From Bacillota bacterium (GTDB lineage: Bacteria; Bacillota; Clostridia; DSM-8532): 64,000 bases of DNA. The notes beneath the pieces were generated by a model. It was given only the letters and a program-made list of their open reading frames with translations. It had not been told where the DNA came from and searched no databases. Made by a program: the position numbers and the translations under genes. The stretch spans positions 1 through 64,000 of the forward strand of contig JAEZTB010000008.1 of assembly GCA_023443745.1 (NCBI GenBank), read 5' to 3'. Shown here one piece after another: positions 7,853 to 15,797 of the stretch. The stretch's first letter is position 1. Each line of letters begins with the position of its first letter.

Positions 7853-9283
7853 CTATTCCTCCACAGGTTCATTTATCTGGTTTAATGGAAAATAGATACT
7901 AAACCGGGTTCCTTCCCCAAGCTTGCTGGCAACCTTGATACGGCCGCCATGACGTAAAACGATAATACGGGCGATGGATAGACCAAGCCCATGACCTCCC
8001 TTGACACGTTCCCTGGCTGTATCAACGCGATAAAAACGGTCAAAAACATTGGCCAGATCTTTCTCAGGGATTCCCATGCCCGTGTCCTTAATAACCGCAA
8101 CGGCATGCCCATCATCCAAATCAAGCCGTATTGTAATGGTTCCGTTGGGTTCAGTATATTTTAAAGCATTATCCACAAAAATCCTCAGAGCCTGCTTAAT
8201 GCGATCTCGGTCCCCATAAACCATCACATTGGTCTCCACAGAGCTTTTGATCTCATGCTTTGTTTCCAGCATGCGTGTATCCCGAATAAGCTCTTCAATG
8301 AGCTTGCTCATATCAAACTTAACTTTCACCAATACGAGGGTGTCTTTATCATTTCTTGCAATAAAAAGAAGCTTTTCAACCAGATCCTGCATTCCCTTGG
8401 CTTCCTTGTTAATGGCCATGATGGACTCCTGAAGAATCTCCTTATCATCCTTGCCCCAGCGTTCAAGCATCCGCGCATAACCCTGAATAACCGCTATGGG
8501 GGTTCTAAGCTCATGGGATGCATCAGAGACAAACTGATTCTGCTTTCCATAAGCCTTTTCAATTCGATCCATCATGCGATTAAAGGTCAATGTGAATTCC
8601 ACCAGCTCATCGGCGGAATCCTTGACATTAAGCCTTAGATTCAAATTCTGGGAAGAAATATTGCTGGCTTTGACAATGAGCTCGTCCAATACACCGAAAG
8701 CCTTCCGGGTAAGATAATTTCCGCGCACATAAATAGTCAGCATGGCAATTAAAAAAAGTAAAATTGCACATGCCCCTATGACCCCAATTTTGGCTAAAAC
8801 CAGGGTTACATCATAATACATGACAAGAATGAAGCTTTGTCCGTCATGCAACAGATAATTTTCTGCATGAGTCAAATAGATTTTTTTTTGTATTGCCTCA
8901 ACCCCCACAAAAGCTGTACTCAAAACATGAGTCACCTCGTGAAAGGAAGAGGCCACAATTTTTTCTCCGCTATCAAGGAGTACAAATTTTGCCCCTTGAA
9001 TAGTGTTTATCTCATCAATAAAACTTGTGGCATCGACGGGGGTACCTAACTCATCCAAATAGGGCTTGGTTTCATAAACCAATGTGAAAATTTCAAAGGC
9101 AACCATGAGAACAAAGATAGCCACCAGCGATACCGAGAGCCAGGTGGCAAACATATTTGTATAGAAAGCCGAGATACGTGAAACCAAAGACGAGTGGCGC
9201 TTTGATTCCGGTTTTTGAACATTTTGAATATTATTGGGCTTTCTTTTTATGCTATTCTTCTCTTCTTTAATCTTGGCTTTCAA
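7853..9283 (-). CDS. Sensor histidine kinase (HisKA/HATPase)
   Basis: Membrane sensor kinase of 476 residues. A basic cytoplasmic N-terminus is followed by a first membrane helix (about residues 42-66), an extracytoplasmic region of about 90 residues, a second helix (about 163-185), HAMP, HisKA with the phospho-acceptor His in FVSDASHELRTPIAVIQGYARM, then HATPase_c with N-box DNALKYTEPNG, G1 DTGMGIPE and G2 GGHGLGLSI. All catalytic motifs are intact. It starts with TTG after a GGGG site and overlaps the response-regulator gene by 17 bp. The signal is unknown. Confidence 0.93.
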   Translation of the reverse strand: MKAKIKEEKNSIKRKPNNIQNVQKPESKRHSSLVSRISAFYTNMFATWLSVSLVAIFVLMVAFEIFTLVYETKPYLDELGTPVDATSFIDEINTIQGAKFVLLDSGEKIVASSFHEVTHVLSTAFVGVEAIQKKIYLTHAENYLLHDGQSFILVMYYDVTLVLAKIGVIGACAILLFLIAMLTIYVRGNYLTRKAFGVLDELIVKASNISSQNLNLRLNVKDSADELVEFTLTFNRMMDRIEKAYGKQNQFVSDASHELRTPIAVIQGYARMLERWGKDDKEILQESIMAINKEAKGMQDLVEKLLFIARNDKDTLVLVKVKFDMSKLIEELIRDTRMLETKHEIKSSVETNVMVYGDRDRIKQALRIFVDNALKYTEPNGTITIRLDLDDGHAVAVIKDTGMGIPEKDLANVFDRFYRVDTARERVKGGHGLGLSIARIIVLRHGGRIKVASKLGEGTRFSIYFPLNQINEPVEE

Positions 9284-9956
9284 AGATATACCCCACTCCG
9301 CGGATGGTTTTTATATAATTGACACCATAATGCTGATCTATTTTGCTTCTGAGGTAGCGGATGTAGACATCGGTCACATTGGTATCCCCGATGAAATCAT
9401 AACCCCAGACATTTTCAATGAGCTTCTCCCTGTCCAGGACAATACCCTTATTCTCCATCAGATAAACAAGAAGATCGTATTCTTTCTTGGAGAGAAATAT
9501 CTCTTCTCCATCATAGGTTACCTTATGCTGCATTTTGGAAAGAACAAGCTTACCAGCGGTTATCTGCTCTTCATGATTTTCCTTTTTTATGATTGCCTTT
9601 CTTTTCAGGGCCACACGAATACGGGCCAATAGTTCTTCTATTGCAAAAGGCTTGGTGACATAGTCGTCGGCACCGCTGTCAAGTCCGGTCACCTTATCGG
9701 AAATATCATCCTTGGCTGTCAGCATGATAATAGGAAGATCGGAAAACTTCCTCACCCTTCTGCATACCTCGATTCCACTCATAAGGGGAAGCATCAAATC
9801 CAGGACAATAAGGTTAATGTCTCCTTTTTGTGCCCTCTCTAAGCCGCTTCTGCCATCAGATGCTATTTCAACCTCATAGCCTTCATGCTTAAGCTCCAGT
9901 TCAAGAAACCGAGCAATCTTGCTTTCATCTTCCACAACTAAAATTCGTTCAGCCAT
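9267..9956 (-). CDS. OmpR/PhoB-family response regulator
   Basis: Receiver domain (about residues 4-115) with acidic pocket VEDE, phospho-acceptor Asp in LIVLDLMLPLMSG, the Thr of MLTAKDD and the Lys of DYVTKPF, then a C-terminal winged-helix DNA-binding domain (about 130-228) ending in YIKTIRGVGYIF. It is the cognate regulator of the overlapping kinase. The start at 9956 has GGAGAG six bases upstream; the longer in-frame start at 10010 lacks this and adds non-family residues. Confidence 0.94.
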   Translation of the reverse strand: MAERILVVEDESKIARFLELELKHEGYEVEIASDGRSGLERAQKGDINLIVLDLMLPLMSGIEVCRRVRKFSDLPIIMLTAKDDISDKVTGLDSGADDYVTKPFAIEELLARIRVALKRKAIIKKENHEEQITAGKLVLSKMQHKVTYDGEEIFLSKKEYDLLVYLMENKGIVLDREKLIENVWGYDFIGDTNVTDVYIRYLRSKIDQHYGVNYIKTIRGVGYIFESQD

Positions 9957-9992
9957 AATCAACTCTCCAATTACCTCGACCATTAAGCGAGA

Positions 9993-10017
9993 CACAGGAA
10001 TTTTAACCACTCCTGTG
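9993..10017. repeat. Hairpin, copy A of a pair flanking the DUF4342 genes
   Basis: Stem CACAGGA / TCCTGTG. A 23-nt core (9994-10016) matches 11147-11169 at 18 of 23 positions. It lies between the DUF4342 pair and the response regulator, with no U-run. Confidence 0.4.
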
Positions 10018-10030
10018 CCTCTAAATCACT

Positions 10031-10630
10031 TTATTCTATGGTGTACTCCTTATAGCCCTCTTCCTTGTTTTGCTCGGGTCTTGAGCCATCGGGCGAAACC
10101 GGCGGGGTCATATCCGAAGGCACCGGAACCTGAGCTTTATTTTCACTGTTCTGACTGGGGTTTGATTGATAAACAGGTCCCTGACCTTTTTCTTTGTTTG
10201 CACCGGTTTCCTTAAGCTTCTCATTTAGATTCTGAAAGAATGAACCGACATTGACATTCTGACTCTTTACGTCGCGAATACTGAATTTATAACCCAGCAT
10301 CATAAGAAACACAAAGAACAGAAGTACAATAACCCACAGGGGTATCAGTAGAATTAAGAGAATGACCGGTATGGTAAACAGTGTTGAATTTTTATCCTCT
10401 ACAAAGATACGGGTATCGAAGCCTTTTTGCAGAATATCGGCAAAACGTCTGCCATAGTCCTCTTTTTGTTTCTTTTCCTGATACTTGTTTGATCTTCCGG
10501 CTTTGGTTCTTTCAAAGTCTATGATGGCATCCAGTATGTCGCCTTTATTTTTTTCAAGATAATACTTTGCGTCCTCATAGCTTGAATTTGTGCGTTTTCT
10601 GAATTCATCAATCTGCTCTATGGTAATCAT
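10031..10630 (-). CDS. UBA-like plus DUF4342 membrane protein
   Basis: A 199-residue protein. Residues 1-45 form a UBA/TS-N-like three-helix module (IEQIDEFRKRTNSSYEDAKYYLEKNKGDILDAII). A linker follows, then the DUF4342 region with a strongly hydrophobic segment (about 108-135) and a Pro/Gln/Asn-rich polar tail. Function unknown. It is a paralogue of the next gene upstream. The start at 10630 follows AAAGGAGG at good spacing; a GTG six bases earlier overlaps the site. Probably co-transcribed with the two-component genes downstream. Confidence 0.8.
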   Translation of the reverse strand: MITIEQIDEFRKRTNSSYEDAKYYLEKNKGDILDAIIDFERTKAGRSNKYQEKKQKEDYGRRFADILQKGFDTRIFVEDKNSTLFTIPVILLILLIPLWVIVLLFFVFLMMLGYKFSIRDVKSQNVNVGSFFQNLNEKLKETGANKEKGQGPVYQSNPSQNSENKAQVPVPSDMTPPVSPDGSRPEQNKEEGYKEYTIE

Positions 10631-10654
10631 GACCACACCTCCTTTGGAAATTTC

Positions 10655-11092
10655 TTAATAGGTTCTGCTGCTTTCTCTAACCTTGTCCTTCACTTTATTG
10701 ACAATGGACTCAACATTGACATTATTATCCGGCATTTCCTGAAAGCTGAACCTGAATCCCATAATCATCATAACAACAGCCATCAGTATGATCACATGCC
10801 ATACGGGGAATAAAACCACGGGTACTATAATGGGAAGCAAAAAGGTTTTGTGGTTTTTGTCGGTAATAACCAGCTTGATATCAAAAAGTCTTTGTAAGAC
10901 TCTGAGAAGACCTTTTACAAAACCATTTGATCTTGGGCCTGCGTTTTGATGATTCTGGTAACCGGTTCTTTCTCTCTCAAAAGTAATGATAGCCTCCAGC
11001 AAATCCCCATTATGTCTTTCCAGATAATACCTCGCCTCATCATAGCTTGCATTGGTCCGCCTTCTGAATTCATCAATCATTTGAATATTCAT
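10655..11092 (-). CDS. UBA-like plus DUF4342 membrane protein (paralogue)
   Basis: A 145-residue paralogue of the neighbouring gene: the same N-terminal UBA-like module (MIDEFRRRTNASYDEARYYLERHNGDLLEAII), shorter linker, hydrophobic DUF4342 segment (about residues 88-115), and a shared C-terminal pattern (NNVNVESIVNKVKDKV), but no Pro-rich tail. A strong GGAGGTG site precedes the start. The tandem duplication ahead of a two-component system suggests an envelope role, as inference only. Confidence 0.8.
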   Translation of the reverse strand: MNIQMIDEFRRRTNASYDEARYYLERHNGDLLEAIITFERERTGYQNHQNAGPRSNGFVKGLLRVLQRLFDIKLVITDKNHKTFLLPIIVPVVLFPVWHVIILMAVVMMIMGFRFSFQEMPDNNVNVESIVNKVKDKVRESSRTY

Positions 11093-11480
11093 TATATGAG
11101 CACCTCCGATTAATTTGCTTGTTAAGCTTACATTCCCTATTGTAGAACAGGAATATTAGGTGCTCCTGTTAGATGAATTAGAGTTCCATTAGAAACAGCA
11201 GACAATATCATTAATCCAAAAGCAGGCATTTTACTCATTCATTATAAACGATTTTTTTTAGTTTTGGAAGTAACAGCATTACTTAATGAGATTGATATAA
11301 ATGCGATTTTGAGCAATCCATGCATCCGAATGGCTGCTTCAGCCATATATTATAACTTGATTAAGCAACAAAAGTAGCTTAAAATACAAACAAAAGCAGC
11401 TCTTCTGCGCAGCGTCCGCAGCCGACCCTACTGACTGTTGGCTGGTATTCATGAAGAAAATGAAATAAAGGAGCAAAATC
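11093..11480. other. 388-bp intergenic region
   Basis: Divergent spacer between the DUF4342 pair and the phosphatase gene. It holds a hairpin (11147-11169), a roughly 60-codon plus-strand open stretch without a start codon (about 11175-11374) that I cannot assign and that may be a gene remnant or chance, and two G/C-rich inverted repeats close to the phosphatase gene (CTGCG/CGCAG near 11406-11421 and CAGCC/GGCTG near 11420-11443). Confidence 0.4.
11147..11169. repeat. Hairpin, copy B of a pair flanking the DUF4342 genes
   Basis: Stem ACAGGA / TCCTGT; near-copy of 9994-10016 (18 of 23 identical, arms conserved). It lies in the probable leader of the DUF4342 genes. Confidence 0.4.
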
Positions 11481-12248
11481 ATGAATCATCTGAAACATAT
11501 ACCATTAAAGAGCGCCTATAATGCCCGTGACTTGGGTGGTTACCCTACCACGGATGGGAGATACACTCACTGGGGTCTGCTCTACCGGAGTGATGCCTTA
11601 TCGGAACTGACGGACGGGGATTGGCGCATTCTAATGAACCGAAACGTTAAAACCATTATCGATCTGCGAAGCCTTACAGAAACAGCTTCCGCAAAAATAA
11701 ACACCCCTGCAGGCATGAAGTATTACCACTTTTCTCTGATGAAGGATTTGGATCAAAACCTTCAGAATGTAAGCCAGGATACCATCCTTGAGAGTATGAA
11801 GCTGGATTATGTCAAAACGTTGTTTGGGAATCTGAGCTGCTGTGCTAAAGTTCTCAATACGATTTCCGAGCGTATGGAATCCGGAAGCATCATTTTCCTT
11901 TGTTCCGCAGGAAAAGACCGGACTGGCATCATTGCAGCTTTGGTACTATATCTGTGCGATGTAATTCGTGAAGACATCATTGCAGACTATATCGTGAGCA
12001 GCACCTACAACACCAACGGGATCAATAAAAAGCTAGATTTTTTACCGGATGCCATTATGAAAATGATTCCTGACATAACACTTCTGAAAAGCGTCTTTGA
12101 ATCCAGGCCAGAAACCATCATCAAATTGTTGGACGAATTGGATTCTCGAAGTATTCGATCACTCCTTGACAAGGAGGGCTTTTCCTATGAGCGGCAAAGC
12201 CAGCTCAAGGCTCAATTTACCGAGCTTTCCGGGGAGATGAACAAATGA
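11481..12248 (+). CDS. Tyrosine-protein phosphatase (DUF3… dual-specificity type)
   Basis: Soluble phosphatase of 255 residues. The N-terminal pattern NARDLGGYPTTDGRYTHWGLLYRSDAL and the phosphate loop FLCSAGKDRTGIIAAL (Cys and Arg of C-x5-R, about residues 138-144) mark the bacterial tyrosine/serine phosphatase family (Tyr_phosphatase_3). DLRS near residue 60 fits the substrate-recognition strand. An AAAGGAG site precedes the start. Isolated on the plus strand, it ends in a hairpin shared with convergent guaA. Substrate, protein or lipid, unknown. Confidence 0.88.
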   Translation: MNHLKHIPLKSAYNARDLGGYPTTDGRYTHWGLLYRSDALSELTDGDWRILMNRNVKTIIDLRSLTETASAKINTPAGMKYYHFSLMKDLDQNLQNVSQDTILESMKLDYVKTLFGNLSCCAKVLNTISERMESGSIIFLCSAGKDRTGIIAALVLYLCDVIREDIIADYIVSSTYNTNGINKKLDFLPDAIMKMIPDITLLKSVFESRPETIIKLLDELDSRSIRSLLDKEGFSYERQSQLKAQFTELSGEMNK

Positions 12249-12267
12249 ATAAAACCGTTTTAGGACA

Positions 12268-12308
12268 AAGCCCCGAAAAACCTTGAATTTCAATGGCTTT
12301 CGGGGCTT
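12268..12308. terminator. Bidirectional terminator between phosphatase and guaA
   Basis: Eleven-bp perfect stem AAGCCCCGAAA / TTTCGGGGCTT with a 19-nt loop, located between two convergent genes. A-rich and T-rich flanks allow use on both strands, though U-runs are short. Confidence 0.65.
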
Positions 12309-12314
12309 CGTTAA

Positions 12315-13850
12315 TTATTCCCACTCAATGGTTGACGGTGGCTTACTAGTGATGTCATAAACGATCCGGTTTATGTGCCCCACTTCATTGACGATTCTGT
12401 TGGAAACGCGCTCCAAAAGATCGTAAGGAAGCCTTGCCCAGTCTGCAGTCATGAAATCGGTTGTTGTGACGGCACGCAGGGCCAAGGTATAGTCATAGGT
12501 TCTTTCATCTCCCATAACACCGACACTTCTCATATTGGTCAGAACAGTGAAGTACTGATTGATATCTCTTTCCAGGCCCGCTTTCGCAATTTCGTCACGG
12601 AAAATAAAATCCGCTTCTCTCAAAAGGTCGAGCTTTTGTTTGGTGATATCGCCAATAACCCTGATGGCAAGTCCCGGCCCTGGGAACGGCTGCCGCCAGA
12701 CAAGATGCTCCGGAAGCCCAAGCTCAAGCCCGGCCCTACGCACCTCATCCTTAAAGAGATTCCGCAAAGGCTCAATAATCTCTTCAAAGTCCACATAGTC
12801 GGGAAGCCCGCCCACATTGTGATGGCTTTTAATAACGGCAGCATCACCTATTCCACTTTCAATGACATCGGGATATATGGTACCCTGAACAAGAAAGTCC
12901 ACATGCCCTATTTTATTCGCTTCATCCTCAAAAACGCGGATGAATTCTTCACCAATGATTTTACGTTTGGTCTCGGGATCGCTGACATCCTTCAGACGCT
13001 CTAAAAAGCGGTCCTCGGCATCAACTCTAGTGAGATTAATATTGAACTGTTTTTTAAAGATTTCCTCCACCTGATCCCCCTCATTCTTTCGAAGAAGACC
13101 ATGATCGACAAAGATACAGGTAAGCTGATCGCCAACAGCCCGATGGATCAGAGCTGCTGCAACAGAGGAATCCACACCCCCTGAAAGGGCGCAGAGCACC
13201 TTCTTGTTCCCTACTTTCTCACGAATAGACATTACGGATTCTTCCACAAAGGAATTCATTTTCCAATCGCCCTTAAGACCGCAGACCCTAAAAAGAAAGT
13301 TGTGTACAATTTCCTTTCCTCTGGGGGTATGCAATACCTCAGGATGAAATTGTACGGCATAGAATTTTCTATTGTCATCGGCCATTGCGGAAATGGGACA
13401 GTTTTCGGAGCTTGCAATACCCTTAAATCCCTCGGGAAGCTTGCTCACGTGGTAGGTATGACTCATCCAGCAGCTTGTTTCTTTTTCAATACCCGAAAAA
13501 AGGATATTATTATCACTTAAATTAATATTGATCTTTCCATATTCTCTATTGTGGGCCCGGGTAACTTCTCCCCCCAGCATGACACTCATAAGCTGCATGC
13601 CGTAACAAATGCCGAGAACCGGGATACCAAGCTTAAAGACTTCCTCAGCGCATTTGGGTGCGTTTTCATCTAAAACAGATGCAGGGCCTCCGGTAAAAAT
13701 GATACCCTTCGGAGATTTTTCCTTTATCTTTTCTATTGATGAATTGTATGGCAATACCTCGCAATAAACATTGGCTTCTCTGACTCTTCGTGCTATGAGC
13801 TGATTATATTGTCCCCCAAAGTCCAGCACGAGTATTAACTCATGATTCAA
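12315..13850 (-). CDS. guaA: GMP synthase (glutamine-hydrolysing)
   Basis: Converts XMP, glutamine and ATP to GMP in purine synthesis. The N-terminal class I glutaminase domain (about residues 1-190) has the nucleophile Cys in LGICYGMQL and the His/Glu pair in VQFHPEV. The ATP-pyrophosphatase domain has the PP-loop ALSGGVDSSVAAAL (about 225), and the C-terminal dimerisation domain ends RIVYDITSKPPSTIEWE. At 511 residues it is full length. Translation starts with TTG after GGTGGAG. Monocistronic: convergent with the phosphatase and downstream of a tRNA unit. Confidence 0.97.
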   Translation of the reverse strand: MNHELILVLDFGGQYNQLIARRVREANVYCEVLPYNSSIEKIKEKSPKGIIFTGGPASVLDENAPKCAEEVFKLGIPVLGICYGMQLMSVMLGGEVTRAHNREYGKININLSDNNILFSGIEKETSCWMSHTYHVSKLPEGFKGIASSENCPISAMADDNRKFYAVQFHPEVLHTPRGKEIVHNFLFRVCGLKGDWKMNSFVEESVMSIREKVGNKKVLCALSGGVDSSVAAALIHRAVGDQLTCIFVDHGLLRKNEGDQVEEIFKKQFNINLTRVDAEDRFLERLKDVSDPETKRKIIGEEFIRVFEDEANKIGHVDFLVQGTIYPDVIESGIGDAAVIKSHHNVGGLPDYVDFEEIIEPLRNLFKDEVRRAGLELGLPEHLVWRQPFPGPGLAIRVIGDITKQKLDLLREADFIFRDEIAKAGLERDINQYFTVLTNMRSVGVMGDERTYDYTLALRAVTTTDFMTADWARLPYDLLERVSNRIVNEVGHINRIVYDITSKPPSTIEWE

Positions 13851-14006
13851 AACTCACTCCACCTTTCAAAATTGTTTATACAGATATTATTTTAACCTAA
13901 TATTCAAAACATAAAGAAATATAAATAAATTATAAAGGAACAGCGTAAAAATACAAGCCGGAAAGCATATTTACATGTTACCTTTGAAAAAACTGGTCAG
14001 ATTAAC

Positions 14007-14037
14007 AAAAACCCGATACATAATGTACCGGGTTTTT
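14007..14037 (-). terminator. Intrinsic terminator of tRNA-Val
   Basis: Minus strand: CAAAAACCCG, a short interior helix, then CGGGTTTTTG with a U-run; located directly after the tRNA 3' end. Confidence 0.75.
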
Positions 14038-14040
14038 GTA

Positions 14041-14116
14041 TGGTGGGCGATAAGGAACTCGAATCCCTGACTTTCACTACGTCAAAGTGACACTCTACCA
14101 ACTGAGTTAATCGCCC
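14041..14116 (-). tRNA. tRNA-Val (anticodon GAC)
   Basis: 76-nt cloverleaf on the minus strand with GGGCGAT/ATCGCCC acceptor arms, A discriminator and encoded CCA, D-arm with AGTTGGTAGAG, anticodon stem TCACT/AGTGA around loop TTGACGT (anticodon GAC, reading GTC/GTT Val codons), and T-arm GGTTCGAGTCC-type (GATTCGAGTTC). Canonical bases are present throughout. Confidence 0.93.
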
Positions 14117-14129
14117 ATGTCCTGCTATT

Positions 14130-14158
14130 ATTATAGCATCATCAAAGTTGCTCTACAA
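14130..14158 (-). promoter_or_regulatory. Proximal tRNA promoter
   Basis: Minus strand: perfect TATAAT at 14130-14135, 17-bp spacer, weak -35 TTGTAG at 14153-14158. The predicted start lies about 7 nt before the tRNA 5' end. Confidence 0.55.
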
Positions 14159-14174
14159 GCTCTATTTCACTTAC

Positions 14175-14200
14175 CACTGAAAAGTAAGGGCTTTTCAGTG
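14175..14200. other. Perfect hairpin between two promoter-like boxes
   Basis: Ten-bp perfect stem CACTGAAAAG / CTTTTCAGTG with a 6-nt loop, between the proximal and distal -10 boxes of the tRNA upstream region. Confidence 0.5.
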
Positions 14201-14205
14201 AAATC

Positions 14206-14235
14206 ATTATAGCATCACTACAGGTGAATTGTAAA
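14206..14235 (-). promoter_or_regulatory. Distal promoter-like site upstream of tRNA-Val
   Basis: Minus strand: TATAAT at 14206-14211, 18-bp spacer, TTTACA at 14230-14235. The -10 lies in a direct repeat (ATTATAGCATCA) of the proximal -10 region. Confidence 0.4.
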
Positions 14236-14251
14236 GAGCCTTTTTTATTTG

Positions 14252-14291
14252 AAAAAAGGCGAAGGATCTTATTTAAATCCTATCGCCTTTA
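14252..14291 (-). terminator. Terminator of the FN3-protease gene
   Basis: Minus strand: AAAGGCGA(T)AGGAT, loop, ATCCTTCGCC followed by TTTTTT. A good intrinsic terminator 40 bp past the stop codon. Confidence 0.75.
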
Positions 14292-14331
14292 ATACTTGAT
14301 GTTCTTTTAGGGACATAGCCCTTATCCTAAC

Positions 14332-15762
14332 TTACTTTTTTTGCGCTGTTTCGAGGTAAATTTCTCCCATATCCATATCGTCTTCCCAGTCGGCCGGAAC
14401 ATCCAATGCATCATCTTCCGCAATGGGAGTATAGCCATCTGCACCCACGATCACTGAATAAGCCGCGCCCTTGGGTATATCATAGCAGACAAAGGCACCA
14501 TCGGCATCAGCCTCACCATAAGCCAGAATCATGCTGTCCTGGGGGTCATTAATAAAGGTTTCGAGGGTAATACCCTCTTTAAGAACAACAAAGGCTGCGC
14601 CAGGAATGGCTTCCATAGTAAGCGCGTCAACAATTCGTCCATAAACATCTATCACTCCATTCTCAGAAGGAGCAGGAGTGCTGGGTTCAGGCAAGTTTGG
14701 CTTATCTCCCTGAGCATAGGCATTTTTTATAATGGAAAGCGCTTGATTGACCGGCTTCAAATAGAACATGACATCATTATCTTCTCCAACTTGTTTGGCC
14801 GTTGGAACACCAATCATCTCGCCGCTTTGATTAACAGCCGTACCGCCGCTATTACCATGATTGACTACGGCGTCGGTTTTGATCCAATCGACTTCATCGT
14901 CATTGTTATCATCCAGAAAGCCTGATACATGACCGGCAGTGAAGGTAATGGTTTCGCCTCCAACGCCTGGATATCCAAGAATATTGATGACATCACCAAG
15001 CTCTACCCCATCTGAGTCGGTTATTTTGGCAGGAATAAGATTTAAATCTTTAGCCGATACCTGATTCCAGTTAAGATCGGTTACGATTTTAACTACAGCC
15101 AGATCCAACTCTTCCACACCGCTCCTATACTGTGCCATATATTGGGGCTGAATATTCTTTTTGATATCATCGGTTATGGCAATCGCCACATACCCCTCAT
15201 CGTTGTTAAGGCCCTTATTGGTACCGACACAATGGTAGTTGGTAAGTATGTACCCTTCCTTGTCGATAATAGTACCCGAACCCATACCAATAATATTGAG
15301 ATCATTATCCAGCATATAAAGCTTTATAGTAGACCTGGAAAGCTTTTGAATATTTTGAGTGGATTTAGGGTCTCCCTTAGGATCTGCTGCAACCTGATCG
15401 GTTACCTTAACCCGCTGTTTGACACTCTTTGAAGAACGGTTGCCTGCATCGTCATAGGCTACGACGTAGTATTCGTATTCTTCACCTGATTTAACATCTT
15501 CATCCTTGTACTCAGTCTTGCCAACCTTGGCCAGTACCTCATCATTCCTATAAAGCTTATAGACATCAATGCCTTCATCATCATAGCTTTCACTCCAAGC
15601 CAAGGTGACAGCATCCTTTTCCACACTTGATACGGTAAGAAGAGGCGCTGTGGGAGGGGTATCATCTTCCTTTCCCATGGAACAAGAGGTAAATAGCATT
15701 GCCATCATGAGTATGACGGCCAGGATAATGCGTTTTTGTTTTATTGAATTCATCTTTAACAT
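14332..15762 (-). CDS. Lipoprotein: FN3 domain plus trypsin-like serine protease
   Basis: Predicted secreted, lipid-anchored protease of 476 residues. The signal peptide ends in a lipobox (MLFTSC, Cys about residue 27). A fibronectin type III domain (about 36-120) precedes an HtrA/trypsin-like domain with His in LTNYHCVG, Asp in ELDLAVVKI and Ser in NHGNSGGTAV. There is no PDZ domain; the C-terminus instead has a carboxypeptidase-regulatory-like beta fold (VIDVYGRIVDALTMEAIPGA, then YSVIVGADGY). The start at 15762 sits 8 nt after AGGAG; the in-frame GTG at 15771 overlaps that site. The intramembrane-protease gene lies just upstream, so both may form an envelope-proteolysis operon. Confidence 0.88.
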   Translation of the reverse strand: MLKMNSIKQKRIILAVILMMAMLFTSCSMGKEDDTPPTAPLLTVSSVEKDAVTLAWSESYDDEGIDVYKLYRNDEVLAKVGKTEYKDEDVKSGEEYEYYVVAYDDAGNRSSKSVKQRVKVTDQVAADPKGDPKSTQNIQKLSRSTIKLYMLDNDLNIIGMGSGTIIDKEGYILTNYHCVGTNKGLNNDEGYVAIAITDDIKKNIQPQYMAQYRSGVEELDLAVVKIVTDLNWNQVSAKDLNLIPAKITDSDGVELGDVINILGYPGVGGETITFTAGHVSGFLDDNNDDEVDWIKTDAVVNHGNSGGTAVNQSGEMIGVPTAKQVGEDNDVMFYLKPVNQALSIIKNAYAQGDKPNLPEPSTPAPSENGVIDVYGRIVDALTMEAIPGAAFVVLKEGITLETFINDPQDSMILAYGEADADGAFVCYDIPKGAAYSVIVGADGYTPIAEDDALDVPADWEDDMDMGEIYLETAQKK

Positions 15763-15797
15763 CTTAATCACTCCTATCTACTATTGCCAATGAGCCG

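Larger units (their letters stand above)
13851..14331. other. 481-bp region holding tRNA-Val and regulatory hairpins
   Basis: Contains the guaA 5' leader (no recognisable purine riboswitch), the tRNA-Val gene with terminator and tandem promoter-like sites, and the terminator of the protease gene. No further protein gene is seen. Confidence 0.6.

Noticed and set aside
12375..13004. 209-codon plus-strand frame
   Set aside because: Antisense shadow of guaA.
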